A DNA stretch of 64,000 nt from Actinomycetota bacterium (lineage in GTDB: Bacteria; Actinomycetota; Actinomycetes; Streptosporangiales; Streptosporangiaceae), in NCBI GenBank assembly GCA_027313705.1, contig DAHVDE010000014.1:1-64000 (forward strand), in the 5' to 3' direction. The notes under the pieces are model-generated. The model searched no databases. It saw only the letters and a program-made list of their open reading frames with translations, and was not told the DNA's origin. Every line of letters begins with the position of its first letter. The first letter of the stretch is position 1. Shown here in pieces: positions 33,957-43,642 of the stretch. The translations under genes and the position numbers were made by a program.

Positions 33957-34954
33957 GCGCGCCGCTGCTTGAGCTCGACCGGCTGGCGGTGCGGTTGCCC
34001 GTCCATGGCGAGCTGAGCACCGTTATCCACGATGCCAGCTTCGAGATCGCGGCCGGTGAAGCGCTCGGCCTGGTAGGTGAGTCAGGATCGGGAAAGTCGA
34101 TGACGGCGCGCGCGATCATGCGGCTGCTGCCGCCGCGCGCTGAAATCTCCGGTTCCGTCAGCTACCTCGGCCAGTCAGTACCTGGCTTCAGCCGGTCCGC
34201 GCTGCGAGACTTCAGGGCCACGCAGATCGCAATGATCTACCAGGACCCCAGGGCGCACATCAATCCGGTGCGGACCAATGGCGACTTCCTGCTCGAGGCG
34301 ATGCTCGCGCAGGGAGTCAGGCCGGCTGCCGCGCGCGAGCGAGCCGTCGGCCTGCTTGCCCAGGTCGGGATCGCCGACGGCGGCCGGCGGCTCAGGCAGT
34401 ACCCGCACCAGATGTCTGGCGGCCAGCTTCAGCGCATCATGATCGCGGCCGCGCTCGTGACCAGTCCGCGGCTGCTGCTGGCGGACGAGCCCACCACCGC
34501 GCTCGACGTCACCACCCAGGCAGAAGTGATGGCGATACTCGGCGACCTGCGCGTCGAGCGCGGCCTGGCGCTGCTGTTCATCACCCACGACCTGGACCTG
34601 GCGGCGGCGGTCACCGACCGGATGGCCGTCATGTACGCGGGGATGATCGTGGAAATCGGCTCGTCCCAGACCATCCATCAAGACGCGCTGCACCCGTACA
34701 CCGTCGGGCTCCTGCGGTCAAGGCCAAAGATCGGCAGCCGGGCCAGGATCTGGGTCATACCAGGACGTCCTGTCTCGGCTTTCGAGGCCGGGCCAGGCTG
34801 CGTGTTCGCTGCCAGGTGCCCCTATGCCACCGGGCGGTGCCGCACCGAGCGGCCAGGACTCCGCGAGGTTGAGCGTCAGCTAGTCGCCTGTCACCGGGCC
34901 GAGGAGCTCAAGGGCAGCGTCTCCTTCAGCGCCGAGGCGGCCATCAGTGATTAG
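33953..34954 (+). CDS. ABC transporter ATP-binding protein (DppD-like)
   Basis: 333 aa. Walker A GESGSGKS near residue 42, signature MSGGQLQRIMIAAAL, Walker B LLLADEPTTALDV, and H-loop FITHDL. The C-terminal oligopeptide-type extension holds the cysteine cluster GCVFAARCPYATGRC that in DppD/OppD proteins can bind an Fe-S cluster. It energises import with the DppF-like partner. Its last codons overlap the next gene. Confidence 0.93.
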   Translation: MSAPLLELDRLAVRLPVHGELSTVIHDASFEIAAGEALGLVGESGSGKSMTARAIMRLLPPRAEISGSVSYLGQSVPGFSRSALRDFRATQIAMIYQDPRAHINPVRTNGDFLLEAMLAQGVRPAAARERAVGLLAQVGIADGGRRLRQYPHQMSGGQLQRIMIAAALVTSPRLLLADEPTTALDVTTQAEVMAILGDLRVERGLALLFITHDLDLAAAVTDRMAVMYAGMIVEIGSSQTIHQDALHPYTVGLLRSRPKIGSRARIWVIPGRPVSAFEAGPGCVFAARCPYATGRCRTERPGLREVERQLVACHRAEELKGSVSFSAEAAISD

Positions 34955-35795
34955 CCAGCAGCACCACCAGCTCGGGCCGGCCGACCCGGCAGGCCCGCCC
35001 ATCTTGCAAGTGCGCGGCCTGCGCAAGGTGTTCAAGATCAGGAGCGAAGGGTCACGCCGCACAGAGAACCTGGTCGCGGTCGACGGCGTCTCCTTTGACC
35101 TGCCGCCGTCGGGATCGCTTGGCATAGTCGGCGAATCGGGTTCGGGAAAGACCACGGTAGCGAGGATCATCGCCGGGCTTGAACAGCCGAGCGCCGGCAC
35201 GGTGCTGGTCGGCGGGTCTCCGCTCGCGCGCCGCCGGCGGCGCCGGCGGCGCCGCGTTCAGATGGTCTTCCAGGACCCTTACTCCTCGCTCGATCCCAGG
35301 CAGACAATCCTGGCGGGCCTTGACGAGGTGCTGCGTCTGCACACGAAGTCGGGCAAGTCAGGGCGGCGGGCACGCGCGCTCGAACTGCTGCACCAGGTCG
35401 GCCTCGACGAACGGCACGAGAATCTGCGGCCCAGGTCGCTGTCGGGCGGGCAGCGCCAGCGAGTGGCTATCGCCAGGGCACTGGCCTGCGGGCCAGAGGT
35501 GCTGATACTCGACGAGGCGGTCTCCGCGCTTGACGTCTCCGTGCAGGGTCAGGTACTCAACCTGCTCGCCGAGCTGCGAACCCAGATCCAGGTGGCGTAC
35601 CTGTTCGTCTCCCACGATCTCGCAGTCGTGCAGCAGGTGACCGACGACACAATCGTCATGCACCGCGGCCGCGTGGTCGAGGCAGGTCCAACCGACGCGA
35701 TCTTGACCTCACCGGCCGATGACTACACCCGCCGCCTGCTCGCGGCCGTACCGCGGCCGGGCTGGAAGCCGTCCAGGCGGGCGGACGGCGGTTGA
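34947..35795 (+). CDS. ABC transporter ATP-binding protein (DppF-like)
   Basis: 282 aa from GTG 34947. Walker A GESGSGKTTVARI near residue 55, signature SLSGGQRQRVAIARAL, Walker B VLILDEAVSALDV, H-loop LFVSHDL. An Arg-rich stretch RRRRRRRRVQMVFQDPY-type surrounds the Q-loop (35230-35265). The C-terminal Fe-S type extension is shorter than in the DppD partner. It is the last gene of the importer operon; 35796-35971 shows no gene. Confidence 0.92.
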   Translation: MISQQHHQLGPADPAGPPILQVRGLRKVFKIRSEGSRRTENLVAVDGVSFDLPPSGSLGIVGESGSGKTTVARIIAGLEQPSAGTVLVGGSPLARRRRRRRRRVQMVFQDPYSSLDPRQTILAGLDEVLRLHTKSGKSGRRARALELLHQVGLDERHENLRPRSLSGGQRQRVAIARALACGPEVLILDEAVSALDVSVQGQVLNLLAELRTQIQVAYLFVSHDLAVVQQVTDDTIVMHRGRVVEAGPTDAILTSPADDYTRRLLAAVPRPGWKPSRRADGG

Positions 35796-35971
35796 CCGTT
35801 CCGGTGCCTGCTGGCCGGGAGCATGCGCCTATGGTCAGCCCGCAGGCGTCATTCTCGCGTCGATACCTGATCGCGTCCGGCCAGCGCGCACCAGCACCCA
35901 GGTGGCGTCCTTCCAGCCACGGGTGCCGGCGGACCTGGCGTGCGCGATCGCGGGCGAATGCCCGGGCAGCC

Positions 35972-36196
35972 TCAGAGTGCTCCAGGCTCCGCCGCTTGGC
36001 CCGGGCCATGGCCGGCATCCATCTGCCGCTGAGCCTGGGAGAGCGCCAGGGCCAGGCTGCCCGCAGCGAAATGCGCCGTCGCGCGGGAAAAGTGCAGTGC
36101 CTGCTCTTCCGCCAGGACAGCCTCAGGGTAGTTGAGCAGGTTCTCGCCCTTGCGGTAGTGGTCGAGCGCGACATCAAAGGCATGCTGAGCGTCCAC
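35972..36196 (-). CDS. Hypothetical 74-aa helical protein
   Basis: Start GTG 36196 is fixed by AAGGAAGG 6 nt upstream on the minus strand. The sequence is all-helical and Ala-rich: VDAQHAFDVALDHYRKGENL, then EAVLAEEQALHFSRATAHFA and a Gln-rich end. It resembles small actinobacterial proteins with an HYR...A-Q-x-HA pattern, of unknown function, that often sit near mobile or phage genes. Convergent with the importer operon. Confidence 0.65.
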   Translation of the reverse strand: MDAQHAFDVALDHYRKGENLLNYPEAVLAEEQALHFSRATAHFAAGSLALALSQAQRQMDAGHGPGQAAEPGAL

Positions 36197-36633
36197 GGTC
36201 ACCCTTCCTTTCTGTCTGCACCGGCGCCAGCCGGCCCTCGCTGCGCCAGTAATCCGCCACAGGCTACGGCAGATCACCCGCCCCGGCGACCGTGCGGGCA
36301 TACTCAATCACGCCGTCGGCTGGTTTGGCGGTCATGCCCAGGTGTCCCGCCGCGGGCTTGCTGGCGGAGCGGCACCTGAGGTAAGGAGCGGTCGCGAACG
36401 CGCGTCAGGCGCACGCCTTGACGGTGACCGAGCAGGATGCCTGGAGATATCGCGGCGGTCCAGTTACGCAACCCTTGAATGACCTTGCCGGGTGACACGT
36501 AATCACCTCGCTTACACGCCCTGATGATTTCCAAATAGCGGGCCTTGAACTCTTCCCGTGCATCTCACCCAGAGTTACAGTGCATCAGGACGCGATATGG
36601 CTCCGCCGATGACTGTGGCACAGTAGGGGGGAA

Positions 36634-36720
36634 ATGCCAATGCAAGCCTTTGCGGCGGGATTTCTCGTCGCCGCGTTTCGGATAGTACGCATGGGCCGGC
36701 TGGCCGGCTGTGACCTCTAA
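36634..36720 (+). CDS. Possible 28-aa leader peptide upstream of the NRPS genes
   Basis: AGGGGGG followed by ATG 36634 opens a short frame (MPMQAFAAGFLVAAFRIVRM then GRLAGCDL) ending TAA 36718, 68 bp before the first NRPS. Hydrophobic and basic. It may be a translated leader or chance. The rest of 36197-36788 shows no convincing gene on either strand. Confidence 0.25.
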   Translation: MPMQAFAAGFLVAAFRIVRMGRLAGCDL

Positions 36721-36788
36721 TTCGGCCTGACTGCCGCGGGCGACGATGGCCGGCCGGACAGGACCTGCGGTGGCGACAGGAGGGCGCG

Positions 36789-39700
36789 ATGATGATGGGA
36801 TCAGCTAGCGAGTCGCCGCGTGCACCCGGTACCACCGGGGCTGCGACGACTGCGCCGACCCGCACCGCGGGCTCCGAGCGGCGCGGCGAGCCTGCCGGAC
36901 CGCGGGACTCGGTACCGCTCTCTTTCGCCCAGCGGCGGCTGTGGATCCTGCATCACCTATTTCCCGAGTCGCCTTTTTATCATGTGCCAGTCGCCTACCG
37001 GCTTAAGGGTCATATTGACCGGGCCGCGCTCGATGCTGCCTGCACCGAGCTTATTGCTCGCCATGATGTGCTCCGGGCGTCTTACTATAACGATGCCGAG
37101 GGCGAGCCTTTTCAGCTGATTAATCCGCCGCGAAATATCGCGGTCCCGGTAATAGAAATCTCCGGAGCATCTGATTCCGAGCGGCTTGAGAATGCTCGGC
37201 AGGTAGCGCGGGAACGTAGCCGGATACTGTTCGCGCTCGGCGCCGGATACGTGATACGCGCGGACTTGCTGCGACTTGGCGCCGATGACCACATCCTGCT
37301 GATCGTCTTGCACCACATAGTCGCGGATCACTGGAGCCTCGGCGTACTCGCGAACGAACTTTCAGCGCTTTATGCGGCGCACCTGGAGCCGGGACCCGCA
37401 CCGCGACAGGCGGCGCCGCCCCTGCTGCGGCAGTACGCTGACCATGCAGAACTCCAAGCCAGAAGGCTCGGTAACGGTGCATTCGACCGGCATCTCGACT
37501 ATTGGCGCAAACAGCTAGCTGACCTGACAGTGCCTGTGATTCCTGGCGATCGACCGCGCCCGCCGGTACCGAACTTCGAAGGCGCCAGGACCTCAATAGA
37601 CATCGATCGCGAAGTTATGCATGGTTTGCGCATGTTCGCGGGCAAAGCGCGTGTTACTGTCTTCGCGGTCATGCTTGCCGGGTTGAAGGTGCTGTTGTCG
37701 AGATACTGCGGCACCGACGACATCGCAGTTGGCTGCGCGATGGCCGACCGGAGCGAGTCAGAATTTGAGCTGCTTGTCGGCGCGTTCGTCGACAGCGTGG
37801 TAATCCGCACTGACCTGTCCGGAAACCCTGGCTTCACCGAATTGGCCAGGCGGGTACAGCGAGTAACCCTCGACGCGCACGAGCACAGGGACCTGCCGTT
37901 CGAGAAGCTGGTGGAAGTATTCGCGCCCGACCGCGATCTCAGTTACACGCCGTTCTTCACCGTGGCGGTCTCGTACCTGAGCGCGCCCACGTCCAGCCTG
38001 GAGTTGCCTGGCGTGACGGCCACGGCCTTCAGCTTCGATCCCGGCCTGGTGCGTTTCGACGCCGACCTGTTCGTCAGCGACAAGGACGGCGTGGTCACCC
38101 TTGACCTGGACTACCGCACCGACATCTTCGACCGCGAGACGATGGAGCGGTTGCTCGCCCGCTACGTGCACGTGCTCAAGAGCGCGATCGACCGCCCGGA
38201 GTGCGCCGTCAGCGAGCTGACGCTGCTCGATGACGCCGAACGGGCAAAGATTGCCCGCTTCGGCCTTGGCCAGGAGGTTCATCGGGCCTGGCGGGCCGTC
38301 CCCGATCTCGTCGCGGCCCAGGCGGCCCGCGCGCCCCTGGCGATCGCGGTCACCAGTGCGGGTCGCTCGCTCAGCTACGCCGAGCTCGACCGGCGCGCCG
38401 AGATGCTGGCCGGCGTGCTTCGGCAGCATGGCGTAGGTCCCGAGGTGCTGGTGGGCGTCGGGCTGAAGCGCTCGGCTGACCTGGTCGTCGCGCTGCTTGG
38501 CGTGCTCAAGGCGGGCGGCGGCTATCTCGCGCTCGATCCCGACCATCCGGCCGACCGGCTGGCCTACCTGGTGCGCGACAGCGGCGTGCGGCTGGTGGTA
38601 GCCGAGTCTTCGCCTGGCAACGGTGATCGTTACGGCGATGCGGTCGTCATCGACCCGGCCGGCGTCGGGCCGGACGCGCCAGGAGGGCAGGACGCGCCGG
38701 GAAGGCCGGCCCCGCCAGCGCCCGCGGAGTTGCCCGCCGTGACCGGCGCGGCGCAGCTTGCCTATGCGATCTACACATCAGGATCGACCGGCAGGCCCAA
38801 GGGCGTGCTCGTCACTCACGGCGGGCTGGCCAATCTGTGCGACTGGCATGTCAGGCGGTATGAGATTACGCCGGCGGACCGGGCCACCATGGTCGCCGCG
38901 CAGAGCTTCGACGCCTCGGTATGGGAGCTGTGGCCCTACCTGACCGCCGGGGCGCGCGTGTGCATCGCCGACGATGCCACCCGCACCGATCCTGACCTGC
39001 TCAGCGCCTGGCTGCGCGAACAGTGCGCCAGCGTGATGTTCGCGCCGACCCCGATGGCTGAGCTGCTGATGTCTCGTGCCGACGCGGCCGGGCTGCCGAT
39101 TCGCGCCCTGCTGACCGGCGGTGACACGCTGCGCAAGCACCCTGCGGACGGCCTGCCCTTCGAGCTGTTCAACCACTACGGCCCGACCGAGTGCGCGGTG
39201 GTGGCAACCGCTGGCCCGGTGCCGCCATTGCCGCCGGGAGCGCGCCCTGAGCAGGTGGCCATGCCCGACATCGGCCGGCCGATCGACAACGTCAAGGCCG
39301 TCGTGCTCGACAAGCACCTGCGGCCGGTTCCTGTCGGGCTGGTCGGCGAGCTTTACCTGGGCGGTGCCGGAGTGGCGCGCGGGTACCTTGGCAGGCCGGG
39401 GCTGACGGCGAGCCGGTTCTTGCCCGACCCGGATGGGCCGCCAGGGTCGCGGCTGTACAGCACGGGTGACCTGGTTCGCTGGCGGCCGGAAGGCACGCTC
39501 GAGTTTTGCGGGCGCAATGACAGGCAGATCAAGATCAGGGGTTACCGCATCGAGCCTGGCGAGATCGAGGCCAGGCTCTGCGCCTACCCGGGCGTCTCTG
39601 AAGCGGTTGTGACCGCGGTCCAGACGCCGTCCGGCCGGGAAACCGGGCGACTGGCGGCGTACCTGACCAGCGCGGGGGAGCACGAGCCTGGCCAGGACGA

Positions 39701-40211
39701 CCTGCGGGCCTGGCTCGCTGACCGGCTGCCTGACTACATGATTCCCGCCACGTTCACCGTGCTGCCCAGGCTGCCGATTACGGGCAACGGGAAGATCGAC
39801 TACGCGGCACTGCCCGCGCCAGCGGCCACCGCCGCGCAGCCCAGCCTGCGTCCGCCGCGCACGGAGACCGAACGCCGGCTCGAGGCGATCTTCAACGAGG
39901 TCTTCGACCGCACGGCCACCAGCCTGGAGGATGACTTCTTCGATCTGGGCGGGCACTCCGTGCTCGCGGTGATGCTGGCCAGCCGGGTCCAGCGCGAGTT
40001 CGGGGTAAAGTTGCCCGTCCGCAGCGTGTTCAGGGCGCCGACCATCGAGCGGCTGGCCGAAGAGGTCGCGGCCGCCCAGTCGGCAAGCGAGGATGAGGTC
40101 AGCAGGCGCCTGCTCGGCGCGCTGTCGGCCATGTCGCCAGAACAGGCGCGCGAACTGGTCGAGTCGGCCCTGGGCAACCCGGGCACACCGCAGGCGGGGA
40201 TAGCGCAATGA
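36789..40211 (+). CDS. Nonribosomal peptide synthetase, C-A-PCP, predicted Leu-like
   Basis: 1140 aa; start ATG 36789 (two more ATGs follow directly) with CAGGAGG upstream. Condensation domain residues about 42-470, active site HHIVADH near 175 (catalytic second His and Asp kept, usual Gly replaced by His). Adenylation domain about 495-1005, with A3 YTSGSTGRPKG near 660 and A10 NGKIDY near 1000. The specificity residues, read against GrsA, give D-A-W-F-L-G-H-V-V-K, one change from a known Leu code. Carrier domain LGGHS near 1055. No epimerase or TE. A 40-residue disordered start may be a docking region. Its stop overlaps the next NRPS as ATGA. Confidence 0.93.
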   Translation: MMMGSASESPRAPGTTGAATTAPTRTAGSERRGEPAGPRDSVPLSFAQRRLWILHHLFPESPFYHVPVAYRLKGHIDRAALDAACTELIARHDVLRASYYNDAEGEPFQLINPPRNIAVPVIEISGASDSERLENARQVARERSRILFALGAGYVIRADLLRLGADDHILLIVLHHIVADHWSLGVLANELSALYAAHLEPGPAPRQAAPPLLRQYADHAELQARRLGNGAFDRHLDYWRKQLADLTVPVIPGDRPRPPVPNFEGARTSIDIDREVMHGLRMFAGKARVTVFAVMLAGLKVLLSRYCGTDDIAVGCAMADRSESEFELLVGAFVDSVVIRTDLSGNPGFTELARRVQRVTLDAHEHRDLPFEKLVEVFAPDRDLSYTPFFTVAVSYLSAPTSSLELPGVTATAFSFDPGLVRFDADLFVSDKDGVVTLDLDYRTDIFDRETMERLLARYVHVLKSAIDRPECAVSELTLLDDAERAKIARFGLGQEVHRAWRAVPDLVAAQAARAPLAIAVTSAGRSLSYAELDRRAEMLAGVLRQHGVGPEVLVGVGLKRSADLVVALLGVLKAGGGYLALDPDHPADRLAYLVRDSGVRLVVAESSPGNGDRYGDAVVIDPAGVGPDAPGGQDAPGRPAPPAPAELPAVTGAAQLAYAIYTSGSTGRPKGVLVTHGGLANLCDWHVRRYEITPADRATMVAAQSFDASVWELWPYLTAGARVCIADDATRTDPDLLSAWLREQCASVMFAPTPMAELLMSRADAAGLPIRALLTGGDTLRKHPADGLPFELFNHYGPTECAVVATAGPVPPLPPGARPEQVAMPDIGRPIDNVKAVVLDKHLRPVPVGLVGELYLGGAGVARGYLGRPGLTASRFLPDPDGPPGSRLYSTGDLVRWRPEGTLEFCGRNDRQIKIRGYRIEPGEIEARLCAYPGVSEAVVTAVQTPSGRETGRLAAYLTSAGEHEPGQDDLRAWLADRLPDYMIPATFTVLPRLPITGNGKIDYAALPAPAATAAQPSLRPPRTETERRLEAIFNEVFDRTATSLEDDFFDLGGHSVLAVMLASRVQREFGVKLPVRSVFRAPTIERLAEEVAAAQSASEDEVSRRLLGALSAMSPEQARELVESALGNPGTPQAGIAQ

Positions 40212-43200
40212 GCGAGCAAGACAGCGCGCCTGGCGAGCTTTCCGCGCTGCTCGCCCGCCTCGACCCCGCGCAGCGCCAGGCACTGCTCAGCCAGCTAGAC
40301 GGTGCCGCGAACCCGGCGGGTGCCGGTGCCGTCGGCAGGGCAGATAAGGGAGCGGCAGGCGAGGTGCCGCGGGCGCAGGTCGCCAGGCGCGGTGCGGCGC
40401 AGGCGCCGCTTTCTTTCGCCCAGCGCGGCCTGTGGTTCTTGCATCACCTGCGGCCGCAGGACACGGCGTATCACATCTGCTATGCGATCGAGTGGGACCG
40501 GGCGCCTGACGTGACCGCGCTGAACTCCGCGCTCGATGTCCTGGTCGGGCGGCATGAGGCGCTGCGCACCGTATTCCCCGCGATCGACGGCGAGCCCAGG
40601 CAGGTGATCCTGCCCGCCATGAGCGTGCCACTGGCCGAGGTTGACCTCGGCAGCGGCGACAGCGCCGGGGAACAGAAATGGACGCAAAGCGCGGCGGCGC
40701 AGCCATTTGACCTGGAGCGCGGTCCGCTCATTCGCGCCACGCTCATCCACAGCGGCGGCAGGGCCACGCTCGTCATCGCGGTACACCACATCATCTTCGA
40801 CGCCCGCTCGACGGAGATCCTGCTCGGCGAGCTCGCCGTCCTTTACGACGCTCAGGTGGCGGGGGTACCGCACCGCCTCGCACCGCTGCCGGTGCAGTTC
40901 GCCGACTTCGCGGCCTGGCAGCACGAGTTGCTTGCCGGTACTGCGCTCGACCAGGACCGGGCGTACTGGCACGCGAAGCTGGCCGGGGCTCAGGCACTTG
41001 CGCTGCCCGTCGACCGCCAGCGCGGGCGGGTGCTCAGGTCGGCGGGCGCCGTGCACCGGTTCGAGGTCCCCGCCGAACTGCGGGCCAGGCTGGCCGGTGT
41101 CGGGCGCCGCCGCGACGCGACCTTGAACATGGTCCTGCTCGCCGGGTATTTCGCCCTGCTGTACCGGTACACAGGGCGCGAAGACATCGTGGTAGGCACC
41201 TCGGTCACGAGCCGCAGCAGGCCCGAGCTCGAGGACCTGATCGGCTACTTCCTCAATACCTTGGTACTGCGGTCGGCGCTGGCTGCCGAACTGCCGTTCG
41301 GTGCGCTCGTCGAACAGGTGCGGACCACCGTGCTCGAAGCCTTCGAGCACGGTGACATGCCGTTCGAGCAGCTCATCGAGGACCTGGCGCCAGAGCGGGA
41401 AATCGGCGCCCTGCCGCTGGTGCCGGTACTTTTCGCCTTCGCTACCCGCGGCGACGCTAAGCAGGGCGACGCAGGCAGCGGACTGGCCGCTCGCGGCGTG
41501 ACGAGCCGGGGAGCGCGCGCCGACCTGACGCTCATGTTCTTCGACGGGTCAGACGGTCTGCACGGCGCGCTTGAATACGACCTCGGGCTGTTCGACGCCG
41601 ATACCATCGAGCGGATGGGCGGACGACTGCTGCGGTTGCTCGCGGCCGCCGCGGCGGCGCCAGATACCACGCTCGGCGGCCTGCCGATCACTGCGGACTG
41701 GGAGGCGGCCGAGCTAGCGGGGTGGAATACCGCCACCGGGCCGACCTGGCCGGCTGACACGCTCGTCACGATGGTGACCGACCAGGCGCGCCGCGCTCCC
41801 TTCGCCATCGCGGTGAGCGATGAGCAAACTCAGATCAGTTATGCCGAGCTTGACCGGCGGTCGGACCTGGTCGCCTCCTGGCTGGCAGCGGCGGGCACCG
41901 GGACAGGCCAGCCGGTCGCGGTGCTGCTGCCGCGCAGCGCCGAGCAGGTGGTCGCGCTAGCCGGGATACTCAAGGCCGGGGGCGCCTACCTCCCGCTCGA
42001 CCCTGGCTACCCGCCGGGGCGGCTGCGGTTCATGGGAGCAGACGCCGGCGCGCGGGTGGTCATCACCCGCGCGCATCTCGCCGAACTGGCCGCTGAGGTG
42101 CTGCCAGGCAGCGACCGCGTGCTTTTGATTGACCAGCCATCGGACGACCAGGTGAGCGTGCCTGCTGGCGGGTCCTCGCCTCGCCGCGGCCTGGTGCATC
42201 GGGACCAGCCCGCCTATTTCCTGTATACCTCGGGTTCTACCGGCCGGCCGAAGGGCGTGGTCAACACCCATCGCGGGCTGATCAACCGGCTCGGCTGGAT
42301 GCTCGATCACTTCGGCGTTACCTCAGCTGACGTCATCTTGTACAAGACTCCGATGAGCTTCGACGTGTCGTTGTGGGAACTCGTGCTGCCCTTGATGGCA
42401 GGCGCGCACCTGGTGGCGGCCGGGCCGCATGGGCACATGGACCCCGCCTACCTCACTGACCTGATCGAGCGGCACGGCGTCACCATGGTCCATTTCGTGC
42501 CTTCGATGCTCCAGGCCTTCCTCGCCGGAACCGATCCGGCCAGGTGCTCCTCGCTGCGCCAGGTGCTCTGCAGCGGCGAGGCGCTGTCGGCCGCGCTCAG
42601 GGACCGGTATTACTCGGCGGGCTTTGCCGCGGAGCTGCAGAACCTCTACGGGCCGACCGAGGCAGCGATCGACGTGACCCACTGGGCCTGCGGCAGGGAA
42701 GATGCGGGCGAGGTCCCGATCGGAGTGCCGATCGCCAACACGGCCAGCTACGTGCTTGACCCGCGCGGCCAGCAGCTGCCCGCCGGCATTCCCGGCGAGC
42801 TGTGGATCGGCGGCTGCCAGCTAGCGCTCGGCTATGCCGGCCGGCCAGGACTGACCGCTGCCACGTTCTGCCCCGACACCTTCGGAAGCCAGCCAGGCGG
42901 GCGGCTCTACCGCACCGGCGATATCGCCAGGCGCCGCCGCGACGGCGCGCTTGAGTACCTCGGTCGGCAAGACCAGCAGGTCAAGCTGCGCGGCCACCGC
43001 ATCGAACTGGCCGAGATCGAGGTCGCGCTCCGGGCACACGACCGGGTGAGCGACGCCGTCGTGCTGCTCACCGGCACGGGCCAAGACGCCAGGCTGGTCG
43101 CCTACATCGTGCCCGCGGGCGATGTCAGCGAAGGCGGCCCGCCCTCGCACGCGGAGCTGCGTGACCATCTTGGCCGGGCGCTCCCTGCGTACATGGTGCC

Positions 43201-43642
43201 CTCAAGTTACGCGCTCATCGACGCCATACCGCTGACCGCGAACGGCAAGGCAGACAGGAACGCGCTGGCCGCCGTTGTCCCGCAAGCGGTCAGGCCGGCG
43301 GAATACGTGGCGCCGCGCGACAGCTTCGAAATGGCGGTGGCTGACCTGTTCACCGAACTGACAGGTGCCGAGCGGGTCAGTGCCCATGACGGCTTCTTCG
43401 AGATCGGCGGCCATTCCCTGCTCGCGCTCAGGCTGCGCGCCCGCGTGCACCGTGACTTCGGGGTGGACCTGCCGCTCGGACAGGTCTTCGAAGACCCCAC
43501 CGTGGCCGGCCTGGCCGCGAAGATCGTCCGTCAGATCACCGAGTGGGCCGACGCGGCGGAACTCCTGGCCGGCTCTTCTTCGGCATCACTTCATCCGGGC
43601 GAGGAGTCCGGGCCGGCTTTCGCGGCGGAAGGCGAACCGTGA
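40208..43642 (+). CDS. Nonribosomal peptide synthetase, C-A-PCP, predicted Ser
   Basis: 1144 aa. N-terminal docking-like region (residues 1-60), C domain with HHIIFDA near 193, A domain about 510-1015 with A3 YTSGSTGRPKG near 674 and A10 NGKADR near 1011, carrier domain IGGHS near 1068. The specificity residues read D-V-W-H-L-S-L-I-D-K, the textbook serine code. It overlaps the upstream NRPS by 4 bp, so the two modules are translated together and probably work in series (Leu-like then Ser, or with an upstream donor). No TE at the C-terminus; the chain must pass to another protein. Confidence 0.94.
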   Translation: MSEQDSAPGELSALLARLDPAQRQALLSQLDGAANPAGAGAVGRADKGAAGEVPRAQVARRGAAQAPLSFAQRGLWFLHHLRPQDTAYHICYAIEWDRAPDVTALNSALDVLVGRHEALRTVFPAIDGEPRQVILPAMSVPLAEVDLGSGDSAGEQKWTQSAAAQPFDLERGPLIRATLIHSGGRATLVIAVHHIIFDARSTEILLGELAVLYDAQVAGVPHRLAPLPVQFADFAAWQHELLAGTALDQDRAYWHAKLAGAQALALPVDRQRGRVLRSAGAVHRFEVPAELRARLAGVGRRRDATLNMVLLAGYFALLYRYTGREDIVVGTSVTSRSRPELEDLIGYFLNTLVLRSALAAELPFGALVEQVRTTVLEAFEHGDMPFEQLIEDLAPEREIGALPLVPVLFAFATRGDAKQGDAGSGLAARGVTSRGARADLTLMFFDGSDGLHGALEYDLGLFDADTIERMGGRLLRLLAAAAAAPDTTLGGLPITADWEAAELAGWNTATGPTWPADTLVTMVTDQARRAPFAIAVSDEQTQISYAELDRRSDLVASWLAAAGTGTGQPVAVLLPRSAEQVVALAGILKAGGAYLPLDPGYPPGRLRFMGADAGARVVITRAHLAELAAEVLPGSDRVLLIDQPSDDQVSVPAGGSSPRRGLVHRDQPAYFLYTSGSTGRPKGVVNTHRGLINRLGWMLDHFGVTSADVILYKTPMSFDVSLWELVLPLMAGAHLVAAGPHGHMDPAYLTDLIERHGVTMVHFVPSMLQAFLAGTDPARCSSLRQVLCSGEALSAALRDRYYSAGFAAELQNLYGPTEAAIDVTHWACGREDAGEVPIGVPIANTASYVLDPRGQQLPAGIPGELWIGGCQLALGYAGRPGLTAATFCPDTFGSQPGGRLYRTGDIARRRRDGALEYLGRQDQQVKLRGHRIELAEIEVALRAHDRVSDAVVLLTGTGQDARLVAYIVPAGDVSEGGPPSHAELRDHLGRALPAYMVPSSYALIDAIPLTANGKADRNALAAVVPQAVRPAEYVAPRDSFEMAVADLFTELTGAERVSAHDGFFEIGGHSLLALRLRARVHRDFGVDLPLGQVFEDPTVAGLAAKIVRQITEWADAAELLAGSSSASLHPGEESGPAFAAEGEP

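Noticed and set aside
36304-36534. Minus-strand 76-codon frame upstream of the NRPS genes
   Set aside because: No ribosome site, no recognisable family, and Arg-rich composition in the second half suggest a chance frame.
38778-40283. 501-codon minus-strand frame inside the first NRPS
   Set aside because: The NRPS motifs (A3 to PCP) lie on the plus strand in this stretch; the reverse frame has no domain.
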